Positions 27,023 to 36,527 of a stretch of 64,000 nt of DNA are shown piece by piece. Below the pieces are notes generated by a model. It was not told where the DNA came from. It searched no databases and saw nothing but the letters and a program-made list of their open reading frames with translations. Source of the DNA: an uncultured Cellvibrio sp. (GTDB taxonomy: Bacteria; Pseudomonadota; Gammaproteobacteria; Pseudomonadales; Cellvibrionaceae); assembly GCA_937958105.1 (NCBI GenBank), contig CALFXJ010000054.1, positions 7,115 to 71,114 of the forward strand, in the 5' to 3' direction. Position numbers and translations under genes: made by a program. Every line of letters starts with the position of its first letter. The first letter of the stretch is position 1.

Positions 27023-27292
27023 TTAACGGCGCAGACCCAATTTTTGAATCAGTGCTGAGTAACGTTCAGTATTTTTGCCTTTCAGGTAATCCAGCAGCTT
27101 ACGACGCTGGTTAACCATACGGATCAATCCACGACGGGAATGGTGATCGTGCTTGTGACCAGCAAAGTGGTCTTGCAGCTTGTTGATGTTGACGGTCAAC
27201 AAGGCTACCTGCACTTCCGGAGAACCGGTATCACCTTCAGACTGTTGATACTCTTTTACTACAGCAGCTTTTTCAGCAGCACTCAGTGCCAT
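27023..27292 (-). CDS. rpsO: 30S ribosomal protein S15
   Basis: An 89-residue S15 of normal length, the primary 16S rRNA-binding protein of the platform. Typical features: early SEGDTGSPEVQVALLTVNI, the helix-turn LQDHFAGHKHDHHSRRGL, and RRKLLDYLKGKNTERYSALI with terminal LGLRR. The 146-base gap to truB (27293-27438) could hold its own promoter and the leader structure by which S15 usually autoregulates; an imperfect hairpin (27361-27391) lies there. Confidence 0.98.
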   Translation of the reverse strand: MALSAAEKAAVVKEYQQSEGDTGSPEVQVALLTVNINKLQDHFAGHKHDHHSRRGLIRMVNQRRKLLDYLKGKNTERYSALIQKLGLRR

Positions 27293-27438
27293 GATATTTT
27301 CCTCAATTTAATATGCGACACAATTACAGCCACACCCGTGCATATTTACAGGTGGGCTAAGGCATCAGCGAAGCGAATGCTCGCGATGCCCCTCGTTTGC
27401 CCTGCGGAACCCGCAGAACAAATTCAACGCCAGCCGCA

Positions 27439-28395
27439 TCATGCTGAGCGGTTGGCAATAATTCGTTTTGGCGCCACTCGACCGTCTTCAGTCAGTTCGC
27501 CCAACCCCAGAAACTGCGCGGGCTGCGCTGCAGAGGCTGATAAAAAGACGCGTACAATATCACCTTGATCCCCTATGCGATAGACCTGTGGATCCATCAC
27601 GGGGTTGCCTTGGCGGAAGTAATAGCCACTCTGTTCCGGCAGTTCCAGCGCCGGCAGAGACGCCACCGGCGAATCCGGTGGCAGCAGCAACGCATCCAGC
27701 GCCGGGTACCCGCCCTGTTCCTGAGCAGCTTCCAGGGCTTCCAGTGTCACTGTCCGCCCCTCATCAAACGCACCGGCGCCCGAACGATGCAAGGTCTTGA
27801 CGTGAGCACCGCACCCCAGTGCAACGCCCAGATCTTCGGCAATGGAGCGGATGTAGGTGCCTTTACTGCAGTGCACATCAACATCCACCTCTGCCGCCGG
27901 GCCCGACCTGAAGTCCAGGACTCTCAGGCTGTATATCGTTACCCGCCGGGCCTTGCGCTCAACCTCAACGCCCTGACGGGCCATCTTATACAGCGGCTGC
28001 CCTTCATGCTTGAGTGCCGAATACATGGATGGCACCTGCTCAATCTCACCAACAAATGCGGTCAGTGCCTGCTCCACCTGAGCCAGAGTGATGTCTTCGG
28101 CGGATTTCTCTTCCAGAACCTCGCCATCTGCATCGCTGGTGGCGGTGCGCACACCGAGGCGGAAGGTACTGCGGTAGCGCTTGTCCGCATCCAGCAGAAA
28201 CTGGGAAAACTTGGTCGCTTCGCCAAAGCAGAGCGGCAGTACGCCGGTAGCCAGAGGATCGAGGCTGCCGGTATGACCTGCTTTTTCTGCAAAGTACATA
28301 CGCTTGGCAATCTGCAGGGCACGATTTGACGTCATGCCCGCCGGTTTGTGTAATAACAATACGCCGTCAACCGGACGGCCCTTACGACGCGCCAT
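27439..28395 (-). CDS. truB: tRNA pseudouridine-55 synthase
   Basis: A 318-residue TruB, which makes pseudouridine 55 in the T loop of tRNAs. The catalytic aspartate is in HTGSLDPLATGVLPLCFG (about residue 46); LLLHKPAGMTSN and the C-terminal PUA-like extension are present. It starts at the stop of rbfA with a one-base overlap, part of the nusA-infB operon. Confidence 0.97.
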   Translation of the reverse strand: MARRKGRPVDGVLLLHKPAGMTSNRALQIAKRMYFAEKAGHTGSLDPLATGVLPLCFGEATKFSQFLLDADKRYRSTFRLGVRTATSDADGEVLEEKSAEDITLAQVEQALTAFVGEIEQVPSMYSALKHEGQPLYKMARQGVEVERKARRVTIYSLRVLDFRSGPAAEVDVDVHCSKGTYIRSIAEDLGVALGCGAHVKTLHRSGAGAFDEGRTVTLEALEAAQEQGGYPALDALLLPPDSPVASLPALELPEQSGYYFRQGNPVMDPQVYRIGDQGDIVRVFLSASAAQPAQFLGLGELTEDGRVAPKRIIANRSA

Positions 28396-28823
28396 TACTT
28401 ATCACTGGCCTCGTCGCTTTCACCTGCGCCGCCATCCCCGGCGTCATCGTTCTGATGATGTTCACGATCCTTTGCAATCGCACGATCAATGAGAAAGGAC
28501 AGCTCCTGACCCCGGATCGCAGATTTATCATAGATAAATTGCAGCTTGGGCACGGTGCGCATACTCAGCTCTCTGGCAAGAAAGCTGCGCAGAAAACCCG
28601 CTGCCTTGTTCAAAACTGCCGCAGCCTCAAGACTGGCTGCCTCGTCCTGCATACCCACGAAGGTGACATACACTTTGGCGTATGCCATATCCCGCGTGAC
28701 GGTCACATCATTGATGTTGACCATCCCTATTCGAGGGTCGCGAATCTCCTGCGGGATCAACTGTCCCAGCAATCGCTGGATGGCGTCCGACACCCGGTCG
28801 GAACGCGTAAATTCTCTAGGCAT
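28395..28823 (-). CDS. rbfA: Ribosome-binding factor A
   Basis: About 142 residues. KH-like RbfA needed for 30S maturation, with REFTRSDRVSDAIQRLLGQL at the start and the mid-motif VTRDMAYAKVYVTF; the C-terminal tail is Asp/Ser-rich and low complexity. GGAGG eight bases before ATG 28823 supports this start over the longer frame from 28838. One-base overlap with truB. Confidence 0.95.
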   Translation of the reverse strand: MPREFTRSDRVSDAIQRLLGQLIPQEIRDPRIGMVNINDVTVTRDMAYAKVYVTFVGMQDEAASLEAAAVLNKAAGFLRSFLARELSMRTVPKLQFIYDKSAIRGQELSFLIDRAIAKDREHHQNDDAGDGGAGESDEASDK

Positions 28824-28865
28824 AGCCCCAACCTCCACTTGCCGATTCCTACGCCACTACGCGAC

Positions 28866-28913
28866 CGGCAAAAATAACAACGCCCCGAACACCGGTGGTG
28901 GCTGTCCGGGGCG
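28866..28913 (-). terminator. Hairpin after infB
   Basis: Outer arms 28881-28887 and 28907-28913 (CGCCCCG / CGGGGCG) with an inner ACCGGT pairing; on the minus strand it is followed by a T-rich stretch. It sits 18 bases past infB and may be a partial terminator or RNA-processing site before rbfA. Confidence 0.6.
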
Positions 28914-28930
28914 GATGCGGCAGTCGTCAA

Positions 28931-31666
28931 TTACAGCTGACGAGCCACCTCTTTGACTTCGTAGACTTCGATCTGATCACCGACTTTAACGTCGTAGTTT
29001 TTCACACCGATACCACATTCCATGCCGTTGCGTACTTCGTTGACGTCGTCTTTGAAGCGGCGCAGGGATTCCAGTTCACCTTCAAAGATCACCACGTTGT
29101 CGCGCAGCACCCGGATCGGTTTGCTGCGGTAGACCGTCCCTTCAACCACCATACAGCCGGCAACCTGACCGAACTTGGGCGAGGTAAAGACTTCACGGAC
29201 GTTGGCAATACCGACGATGGTCTCAACACGCTCAGGATCCAGCATACCGCTGAGGGCGGCTTTGATTTCGTCCAGCAGCTGATAAATGATGCTGTAGTAA
29301 CGAATATCCACGCCTTCCGTTTCCGCTACGCGACGGGTAGCAGCATCAGCGCGCACGTTGAAGCCCACGATGATCGAGCCGGTGGTCAGTGCGAGGTTCA
29401 CATCATTCTCTGTGATGCCACCGACACCGGAAGACACCACATTGACCTGAACCTCTTCATTACCGATCTCAGCCAGCGACGACAGAATCGCTTCCAGCGA
29501 ACCGCGCACGTCGGCTTTGACCACCACAGACAAGGTCTTCTTCTGACCTGCATCCATACCGGCAAACATATTTTCCAGCTTGGACGCCTGCTGGCGAGCC
29601 AGCTTGTCCTTACGTTCTTTCTCAGCGCGGAACTGTGCAACTTCACGCGCTTTGCGCTCGTCAGTCAGGACCACGAAATCATCACCGGCGCTGGGCACAG
29701 TATCGAGGCCCAGGATCTCCACCGGCGTTGATGGACCTGCTTCTTTAACCTGCTGACCGCGCTCGTTGCTCATGGCGCGCACACGACCATAGCTCTGACC
29801 GGCCAGTACGAGGTCACCGTGCTTGAGGGTGCCCTGCTGAATCAGCAGGGTGGCTACAACACCACGTCCTTTTTCCATACGGGATTCAATAACCACACCT
29901 TTAGCTGCAGCATCCACGACGGCAGTCAATTCCAGAAGCTCCGCCTGCAGTGAAATAGCTTCCAACAGGTCATCAATACCCTGGCCGGTATGGGCAGAAA
30001 CTTCCACAAACTGGGTGTCACCACCCCAGGCTTCCGGGATCACGCCTTTCGCTACCAGCTCGTTTTTGACGCGGTCCGGATCAGCGGTAGGCTTGTCGCA
30101 CTTGTTGATGGCGACAACGATAGGCACTTCCGCAGCGCGGGCGTGCATGATCGCTTCTTCTGTCTGAGGCATCACGCCATCATCGGCGGCGACTACCAGG
30201 ATAACAACGTCCGTCGCCTTGGCTCCGCGGGCGCGCATGGCGGTAAACGCGGCGTGACCGGGGGTATCCAGGAAGGTAATTTCACCACGGCTGGTGGATA
30301 CGCGATAAGCACCAATATGCTGAGTAATACCACCCGCTTCGCCGGCTGCTACTTTAGCTTCGCGGATGTAGTCCAGCAGCGAGGTTTTACCGTGGTCAAC
30401 GTGACCCATTACGGTCACCACTGGCGCACGTGGCAGTCTCTCGCCTTCTGTTTCCAGCGATTTTTCCAATGCGTGTTCGATATCGTCCTCACTGACCAGA
30501 TTAGCCTGGTGTCCCATCTCTTCAACAACCAGTACAGCGGTGTCCTGGTCGATCGTCTCATTCATGGACGCCATCACACCCATCTTCATCAGACGCTTGA
30601 TCAGTTCGCCAACTTTTACAGTCAGGCGCTGAGCCAGCTCAGAGACGAGGATGTGTTCAGGAATATCCACCTGATGCACGATCTTGGTTGTCGGCTTTTT
30701 GAAGGCGTGTTTGTTGGATGCCTTATGGTTCGCTCGCACACTGCGGCGACGTGCCAGCAGCTCCAGATCTTCGCCATCGTCACCATCCAGTTCCAGCAGA
30801 TCAACCTTGACGCCTTTCTTAGGTGCGGCAACTTTCTTAGTCGCCTTACCGGCACGCTTGCGATGTTTATCTTCTTCATCGAAGTCTTCTTCGCGGCGTC
30901 CTTCACGCTTGCGCCCAGACTTTTCATCGCGATCTGCAGTGGTTGCTGCAGCCGCTGCCGGCTTGGGCCGGGCGGGACGGGAAGCATCTTCAGCCGGTTT
31001 GGCTGCTGCCTTCGCCTCTGCTGCTGCACGCTCCTGCTCCTGACGCTTGGCCTCTTCACGAGCAGCAGCCTCGGCCTTACGCTGGGCCTCTTCCGCCATA
31101 CGGCGCTCCTGGGCTGCACGACGCTTCTCTTCGATACCATCGGTAAATGAAGAGCGCACCACTTCCGGCTCCGGTTGAGCCTGCGGCTCTGCAGCTGGCG
31201 TTTCTTCCGCGACCGGCGCTTCAGGCTCCGGCTCTGGTACAGGAACAGGTTCTGCCACAGGTGCAGTTTCCGCAACAGGTTGCGGTTGCGATTCCTGTAC
31301 CAGTTGAGGCGCTTCAACTTCCTGAGCCGCTTCCTGCTCGACAACGGACTGCGGCTGTTCTTCAGTTTCTTCGCGCTTCACATAAACGCGCTTCTTGCGC
31401 ACTTCAACATTTACGGTTTTACGCGCGCTGCCAGAACCCATCTTGAGGGTCGTGGTGGTCTTGCGCTGCAAGGTAATTTTCTTTGGCTCGCCACCCGCTT
31501 CACCGTGGCTGGTCTTCAAATAGTCCAGCAACTTCTGTTTTTCTTCATCAGAAACTACCGCGTCGGCGGTTTTTTGTTTCAGCCCGGCTTCCTGCATTTG
31601 TTTCAGCAGTCGCTCAACCGGTGCACCCACAGAATTGGCGAGTTCGCTTACTGTTACTTCTGCCAT
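28931..31666 (-). CDS. infB: Translation initiation factor IF-2
   Basis: A 911-residue IF-2, the GTPase that brings initiator tRNA to the 30S subunit. An N-terminal IF2N helix bundle (VSELANSVGAPVERLLKQMQ), a long Ala/Glu/Arg/Pro-rich linker (about 95-270), a second IF2N module, then the G domain with GHVDHGKTSLLD, DTPGHAAFTAMR and NKCDKP, followed by domains II-IV. In-frame internal starts that give shorter isoforms are common in this gene and may exist here. Sits between nusA and rbfA. Confidence 0.98.
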   Translation of the reverse strand: MAEVTVSELANSVGAPVERLLKQMQEAGLKQKTADAVVSDEEKQKLLDYLKTSHGEAGGEPKKITLQRKTTTTLKMGSGSARKTVNVEVRKKRVYVKREETEEQPQSVVEQEAAQEVEAPQLVQESQPQPVAETAPVAEPVPVPEPEPEAPVAEETPAAEPQAQPEPEVVRSSFTDGIEEKRRAAQERRMAEEAQRKAEAAAREEAKRQEQERAAAEAKAAAKPAEDASRPARPKPAAAAATTADRDEKSGRKREGRREEDFDEEDKHRKRAGKATKKVAAPKKGVKVDLLELDGDDGEDLELLARRRSVRANHKASNKHAFKKPTTKIVHQVDIPEHILVSELAQRLTVKVGELIKRLMKMGVMASMNETIDQDTAVLVVEEMGHQANLVSEDDIEHALEKSLETEGERLPRAPVVTVMGHVDHGKTSLLDYIREAKVAAGEAGGITQHIGAYRVSTSRGEITFLDTPGHAAFTAMRARGAKATDVVILVVAADDGVMPQTEEAIMHARAAEVPIVVAINKCDKPTADPDRVKNELVAKGVIPEAWGGDTQFVEVSAHTGQGIDDLLEAISLQAELLELTAVVDAAAKGVVIESRMEKGRGVVATLLIQQGTLKHGDLVLAGQSYGRVRAMSNERGQQVKEAGPSTPVEILGLDTVPSAGDDFVVLTDERKAREVAQFRAEKERKDKLARQQASKLENMFAGMDAGQKKTLSVVVKADVRGSLEAILSSLAEIGNEEVQVNVVSSGVGGITENDVNLALTTGSIIVGFNVRADAATRRVAETEGVDIRYYSIIYQLLDEIKAALSGMLDPERVETIVGIANVREVFTSPKFGQVAGCMVVEGTVYRSKPIRVLRDNVVIFEGELESLRRFKDDVNEVRNGMECGIGVKNYDVKVGDQIEVYEVKEVARQL

Positions 31667-31719
31667 TGCTTTTCCTCAGTCTTGTTCATTGCCCACAACA
31701 ACGCATACTTTGGCAGCAA

Positions 31720-33201
31720 TCATGCAAACCAAGGCTCGCGGGCTTTCATAATCAGTGCAGCTGCACGGGTTTCGTCCATGCCTTCGATATCCAGCAGATC
31801 ATCGATGGATTGCTCGGCCAAATCTTCCATCGTCACAATCCCGCGACGCGCCAGAGTTGCAGCCAAGGCATCATCCATACCTTCCATCCCCAGGAGATCT
31901 TCTGCCGGTGCAGCACTTTCGAGACGCTCTTCCGATGCCAGAGCCTGGGTCAGGAGCGCATCTTTGGCTCGTGCACGCAGCTCTTCTGCGATGTCTTCAT
32001 CGAAACCTTCAATCGAAAGCATTTCTTCCAGCGGCACATAAGCGACTTCTTCCAGCGTGGTGAAGCCTTCTTCCACCAATACGGCGGCCACGTCTTCATC
32101 CACATCCAGCGCACTCATGAATACCTGGATGTAGCTGCCGGATTCAGCCTGCTGTTTAGCTTGCCATTCAGGCACGCTCATGACGTTGATGTCCCAGCCA
32201 GTCAGCTCGCAGGCAAGGCGCACGTTCTGGCCTCCGCGTCCGATAGCCATCGCCAGGTTGTCTTCGCTCACGGCAACATCCATCGAACCTGCATCTTCAT
32301 CAACGACGATGGATTCGATTTCGGCCGGCGACATGGCATTGATAACAAATTGCGCCGGGTTATCGTCCCAGAGCACGATGTCAACACGCTCATTGCCCAA
32401 CTCGTTAGAAACTGCCTGTACCCGTGATCCGCGCATACCCACGCAGGCACCCACCGGATCAATACGGCCGTCATTGGTTTTGACTGCAATTTTTGCGCGC
32501 GATCCCGGATCGCGTGCAGCGCCTTTGATTTCAATAACCTCTTCAGCAATCTCCGGCACTTCGATCTTGAACAGCTCGATCAGCATTTGCGGGCAGGAAC
32601 GGCTCAGGAACAGTTGCGGACCGCGCGCTTCAGTGCGTACATCCAGCAACAGTGCACGGATACGATCCCCGACGCGGAAGATTTCGCGGCCGACCAGCTG
32701 ATCGCGCGGCAACAAACCTTCGGCATTATTGCCCAGATCCACAATGATGCTGTCGCGGGTGACTTTCTTGACGGAACCGCTGATCAGCTCGCCCATACGG
32801 TCACGATACTCTTCCACCATCTGCGCACGCTCAGCTTCACGCACTTTCTGTACGATAACCTGCTTGGCAGTCTGGGCAGCAATACGACCGAATTCGACGT
32901 TTTCAATTTTTTCACGGTAAACGTCACCTGCTTTCAATGACGGATCTTTCTCGTGAGCTTCTTCCAGGGTGAACTGGGTTCCGAGTTCTGCAACCACGTC
33001 ATCAGCAACAACTTCCCAGGTGCGGAAGGTTTCGTAGTCGCCAGTGGCGCGATTGATGATGACATCAATAGTTGAGTCTTCATCAAAACGTTTTTTGGTG
33101 GCGGTAGCCAGCGCGGTTTCAATGGCTTCGAAGATTAATTCCTTGTCGACACCTTTCTCATTGGAAACTGCATCAGCGACCAGCAAAATTTCTTTGTTCA
33201 T
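31720..33201 (-). CDS. nusA: Transcription termination/antitermination factor NusA
   Basis: A 493-residue NusA of proteobacterial length. N-terminal RNA-polymerase-binding domain (about 1-130), S1 (about 135-200, ISGSVKKVTRDSIIVDLG), KH1 and KH2 (GACVGMRGSRVQAV and AIGRGGQNVRLA), and two C-terminal acidic helix-hairpin-helix repeats (about 365-490) that occur in gammaproteobacteria. Next to rimP and infB as usual. Confidence 0.98.
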   Translation of the reverse strand: MNKEILLVADAVSNEKGVDKELIFEAIETALATATKKRFDEDSTIDVIINRATGDYETFRTWEVVADDVVAELGTQFTLEEAHEKDPSLKAGDVYREKIENVEFGRIAAQTAKQVIVQKVREAERAQMVEEYRDRMGELISGSVKKVTRDSIIVDLGNNAEGLLPRDQLVGREIFRVGDRIRALLLDVRTEARGPQLFLSRSCPQMLIELFKIEVPEIAEEVIEIKGAARDPGSRAKIAVKTNDGRIDPVGACVGMRGSRVQAVSNELGNERVDIVLWDDNPAQFVINAMSPAEIESIVVDEDAGSMDVAVSEDNLAMAIGRGGQNVRLACELTGWDINVMSVPEWQAKQQAESGSYIQVFMSALDVDEDVAAVLVEEGFTTLEEVAYVPLEEMLSIEGFDEDIAEELRARAKDALLTQALASEERLESAAPAEDLLGMEGMDDALAATLARRGIVTMEDLAEQSIDDLLDIEGMDETRAAALIMKAREPWFA

Positions 33202-33338
33202 CTCTTTGCCTCTGTTAACTCCTCAACCCGACACCGCAAACCACTGCGCCGGCAACGTGGAACTCTGGTAATGCACAACCGACTTTCACTGTGCACCATT
33301 CAATGTGATTTAAAAACGAAAAGTCTTTTCCTGAACCA

Positions 33339-33800
33339 TTAATCAAAGCGAGGAATAATATTCGCCTTATCAATAGCATCCGGACTCAATAAATATTCTT
33401 TGTCCTCGACACCGATGCGCACTTCATCGCCTTCTATTGCCAGAATCGTACCTTTGAATTTCCGACGGCCATCCCGTGCAAGGCGCAGACGGATATTGAT
33501 CTGCTCACCGATATAACGAGCATACTGCTCCAATGTGTATAACGGGCGATCCATACCCGGAGACGACACCTCAAGGGTATATTCGCTGTCGATCGGATCT
33601 TCCACATCCAACACACTGCTGACCTGGCGACTGACTTTTTCGCAGTCCTCCAGCGACACACCAACCTCTTCGCGATCAATATAGATCCGCACCGTGGTGT
33701 AGCGCCCCTGGGTCAAATATTCCAAGCCCCACAGCTCGCACCCAAGGGATGCGACGACCGGAGCAATCAATGCGTGTAACTGTTCTTGTTTGGACGCCAT
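33339..33800 (-). CDS. rimP: Ribosome maturation factor RimP
   Basis: A 153-residue RimP, needed for 30S assembly. Seen: LGCELWGLEYLTQGRYTTVRIYID (split at residues 18-41), DCEKVSRQVSSVLDVEDPI, LEVSSPGMDRPL and the C-terminal SH3-like domain. It is the first protein gene of the nusA operon; the upstream spacer has two hairpin terminators after the initiator tRNA, matching the metY-rimP layout of E. coli. Confidence 0.97.
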   Translation of the reverse strand: MASKQEQLHALIAPVVASLGCELWGLEYLTQGRYTTVRIYIDREEVGVSLEDCEKVSRQVSSVLDVEDPIDSEYTLEVSSPGMDRPLYTLEQYARYIGEQINIRLRLARDGRRKFKGTILAIEGDEVRIGVEDKEYLLSPDAIDKANIIPRFD

Positions 33801-33840
33801 GGCAACACCTTTCTGTGTTCAGCAAGCGAAAGCCCACAAA

Positions 33841-33863
33841 TAAAAAATGGGCTCAAGGCCCAT
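33841..33863 (-). terminator. Hairpin/attenuator upstream of rimP
   Basis: Arms 33847-33852 and 33858-33863 (ATGGGC / GCCCAT) followed on the minus strand by TTTTTTA. It lies 40 bases before the rimP start and would act as an attenuator or second terminator of transcripts coming from the tRNA gene. Confidence 0.7.
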
Positions 33864-33934
33864 TCGCAATAACTTCGCAACACTACAGGCCTCTGTAGCT
33901 GGGGGCGACCCCCTGTGACAAAAAAACAAATACA

Positions 33935-33958
33935 AAAAAGCCCCATATAGGGGCTTTT
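33935..33958 (-). terminator. Terminator after initiator tRNA
   Basis: Stem AAGCCCC / GGGGCTT (33938-33944 and 33950-33956) with loop ATATA and T runs on both strands; oriented to stop the tRNA-fMet transcript on the minus strand, though its symmetry allows both directions. Confidence 0.85.
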
Positions 33959-34063
33959 CGAGACAGGCAACTTCTGCGGTGCCTGTTTTTCTGATACGAG
34001 GCTGACGAAGAAATGAGCCTGCGTCCGTTTTGCCGCTCTATGAGAAAGCCACAAAACCTAAAG

Positions 34064-34140
<77 letters not shown>

Positions 34141-34233
34141 TCCTCAACTCACTGGACTCTGTCCAAGTGAGGCCGCGAATTATAGGGACGCATTTCACAT
34201 CGGTCAAGGGAAAAGTCTAATTAAATCACGAAT

Positions 34234-34413
34234 CTACACCACACCATGCCACAGGGCGATGATATAGCTGAAGATGCTCAGACCCGTCAGCACCAGAAGA
34301 ATAACCCCGAGCAACAGCCACCCCCGGAAAGGACCTCGCTCAACACTGTTCACACCGCGGGAAATAACCTCATTTACCCGCGCCTGATCTTCTGGCGTCA
34401 ATTTGCTTGCCAT
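34234..34413 (-). CDS. Small DUF3094-type inner-membrane protein
   Basis: A 59-residue protein. The polar N-terminus begins MASKLTPEDQARVNEVISRG; the segment VERGPFRGWLLLG then leads into a single membrane helix (about residues 32-55). This pattern (LTPEDQ near the start, VERxPFRxWLLL before the helix) matches the DUF3094 family of Pseudomonas relatives as I remember it. Function unknown. It lies upstream of the initiator tRNA. Confidence 0.78.
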   Translation of the reverse strand: MASKLTPEDQARVNEVISRGVNSVERGPFRGWLLLGVILLVLTGLSIFSYIIALWHGVV

Positions 34414-34485
34414 GGCGCAACCTCAATCATTTGGAATGGGCAGAATCTAGGTGATCAGGAAGGAGGACGCAAGAGGAACGGGAGG

Positions 34486-35355
34486 TTACGCCCGACGATC
34501 GAGCAGCGTACCTATAGCTGGAGCGTTGTTATTAATGCCGATATCCAACAGGCGACGATTGATATCGATGTTGCGACGACTCGAGGCCATAATGGCGTCG
34601 GCACGGGCATTGCGCTGCTGTTCACTCCGCGCCTCGGCAGCTTTACGCTCTTCTGCTGCTTGCTCCTGCTGTGCCTCTTCTTTTTTCTTCTCCTCCGCGC
34701 GCTCCCTATGCTCTGCACGGGCCTGCTCACTCTCGGCGAGTTGCTGCTGGCGCAGTTCGATGCGGGCCTCAGCTTCCATCACGGCTGCCTCTGCGGCAAC
34801 ACGACGGTCCTGAGGAGAAGGTTCGGCCGGCGCACTGGCCGCGCGGCGAATTTGTTGTGCCTTGCTGATTGTCGCTTCCGGGTCACCCGCTACCGGGCTG
34901 GTATCAATACTGACTTCGCCAGCTACGGCATACCGCACACCATCTGGCCCGCGAACAAATTCATACACCGGACTGCGAGCATATTTACCACCGACGGCAG
35001 CATGGGCCTGCTCATGGCGACGCACCTCGCGATCCCGGGCCGCCAGCTCACGGATTTCCTCCTGCTCCTGCTCCAGCTGGGCTTCCCTGGCTTCAGTGGA
35101 CTTACCCTGTCCACCACCTTGCCGTGAACCATCCCGGTCGATCCGTCCCTCACGCAGACGTTGCTGCTCACCCACGTCGTTGGGACGCTCATCCGGAGAA
35201 CGACGATTCTCTCCCCGCGCCGACTCAGCCGACTGCTCCAGCGCCTTAAAGGTGGAGGCTTTCAGATCAACCCCTTCCTCGCTGACTGCCTGACGGCCGA
35301 GCGGCGCGAAGGGCGCAATGGCGTTGGCAAAACTGGATGGGATATTAGTGATCAT
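34486..35355 (-). CDS. SprA-related putative metalloprotease
   Basis: A 289-residue protein of the SprA-related/CJM1_0395 family. A charged N-terminal half (GEN, ERP, REGRIDRDGSRQGG) leads to the conserved core REVRRHEQAHAAVGGKYAR (about residues 110-128) with an HExxH-like H-E-Q-A-H motif, then GPDGVRYAVAGEVSIDTSPV, and a long Glu/Ala/Arg coiled coil (about 185-260). The family is annotated as putative metalloprotease on the histidine motif; activity is not shown. No signal peptide. It precedes an antisense-free small gene boundary and follows a small flagellar-like gene, perhaps as a pair. Confidence 0.8.
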   Translation of the reverse strand: MITNIPSSFANAIAPFAPLGRQAVSEEGVDLKASTFKALEQSAESARGENRRSPDERPNDVGEQQRLREGRIDRDGSRQGGGQGKSTEAREAQLEQEQEEIRELAARDREVRRHEQAHAAVGGKYARSPVYEFVRGPDGVRYAVAGEVSIDTSPVAGDPEATISKAQQIRRAASAPAEPSPQDRRVAAEAAVMEAEARIELRQQQLAESEQARAEHRERAEEKKKEEAQQEQAAEERKAAEARSEQQRNARADAIMASSRRNIDINRRLLDIGINNNAPAIGTLLDRRA

Positions 35356-35369
35356 GGCGGCAGAACCTG

Positions 35370-35612
35370 TCAGGCCTTGATATCCAGCAGGGTGCCCAAG
35401 GTCTCATCGGCAGCCTTTACCACACGCGCAGAGCTATCAAACAGCTGCGACTGCTGCTGAAGGTTGATCAGGGGCTCAACCAGATGAGTGGATGGAAGAT
35501 TGTCCCGCGGGGCAGTGGAGGCTTGAGCGATCTGGGCGGCGGAGCGGGTCATCTCCGCCTGACTGTTCTGCATTCCGATCAACCCTTGGGTAATGACTGA
35601 ACCGATCTGCAT
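35370..35612 (-). CDS. Small flagellar-rod-like protein
   Basis: An 80-residue protein with amphipathic ends: MQIGSVITQGLIGMQNSQAE at the start and SARVVKAADETLGTLLDIKA at the end. The pattern (short N-terminal helix around a repeated Gly, C-terminal helix of the form VxAADExLGTLLD) resembles the terminal segments of flagellar basal-body rod and hook proteins (FlgE/F/G type), without their middle domain. GAGGAAT before ATG 35612 supports the start. It is 14 bases upstream of the SprA-like gene; together they may be co-expressed. Role unknown. Confidence 0.6.
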   Translation of the reverse strand: MQIGSVITQGLIGMQNSQAEMTRSAAQIAQASTAPRDNLPSTHLVEPLINLQQQSQLFDSSARVVKAADETLGTLLDIKA

Positions 35613-35784
35613 GATTATTCCTCTCGACATTGGCATGCTCCCCTTTCAAAGAGCAATTGGCACCATTTTACGCCTCGCTTTGCATAAAAAACAATCAGAA
35701 GTTGCCGCATCTACCCCGGTTTCTAAGAAAACTTAGGCGCAAAGAGGAATTTACTATAACGAGCCGTTCAGACTGCGCCGCCCA

Positions 35785-36468
35785 TCAGAACAGCTCAGCC
35801 CCGGAAAACAGGTCAACCAGCGCATCGGGCGAAGCAACGGCTCCCTGATACGGCACCACTCCCAGACAGGGAGCAGCCAAGCGCTGCTGGAGCGAGACAA
35901 TATTTTCCTGCAGGCAGGGCATGTCAGGATCGATGATGTTCGCCACCCACCCAGCCAGCGGCAGACCGTCCCGGCCTATGGCTTCGGCGGTGAGCATGGC
36001 GTGGCTGATACATCCCAAGCGTATTCCTACCACCAATATGACCGGCAACTGAAGTGCCCGCGCCAGATCGGCCAGAGTTTCCGCCGAATTCAACGGCACC
36101 CGCCAGCCGCCTGCACCTTCTACCAGCGTAACGTCCGCCTGATTCAACACGCCGCGGCAGAATCCTGCGAGCCGATCCACCGATAAAACCCGCCGCGCCT
36201 GCTGCGCCGCAATGTGCGGAGCGATGGCCAGCTCAAGGGCGACAGGGTTGATCTGTTCGTAGGCCAGCGGCTGGGTGATGACGGACTGCAAGAGTACAGC
36301 ATCCTCATTGCGCAACCCCTCCGGTGTGGCTTCACAGCCGGCGGCGACAGGCTTCAGGGCGGCCGTTGAGAGACCACGTGCCTTGGCGGCCAGCAGCAGG
36401 CCTGCAGTAACCAGGGTTTTGCCTACACCGGTATCAGTACCGGTAACGAAGTAAGATTTTTTTACCAT
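35785..36468 (-). CDS. bioD: Dethiobiotin synthetase
   Basis: About 227 residues. ATP-dependent carboxylation of DAPA to dethiobiotin, the penultimate step of biotin synthesis. P-loop FVTGTDTGVGKTLVTAGLL at the N-terminus, substrate lysine in ALKPVAAGCE, and the EGAGGWRVPLN motif (about 113-123) are all present. The start is set at 36468 since the domain begins there. It is the last gene of the bio operon, 59 bases after bioHC. Confidence 0.95.
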   Translation of the reverse strand: MVKKSYFVTGTDTGVGKTLVTAGLLLAAKARGLSTAALKPVAAGCEATPEGLRNEDAVLLQSVITQPLAYEQINPVALELAIAPHIAAQQARRVLSVDRLAGFCRGVLNQADVTLVEGAGGWRVPLNSAETLADLARALQLPVILVVGIRLGCISHAMLTAEAIGRDGLPLAGWVANIIDPDMPCLQENIVSLQQRLAAPCLGVVPYQGAVASPDALVDLFSGAELF

Positions 36469-36527
36469 GATGCTCTGTCTGAATTTACTGTCGGTAATGA
36501 TGGCAACGCGATGGATAATGGCTGCGG

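Noticed and set aside
29990..31150. 386-codon open frame antisense to infB
   Set aside because: Lies opposite the conserved G domain and linker of IF-2; Cys/Leu-rich low-complexity product.
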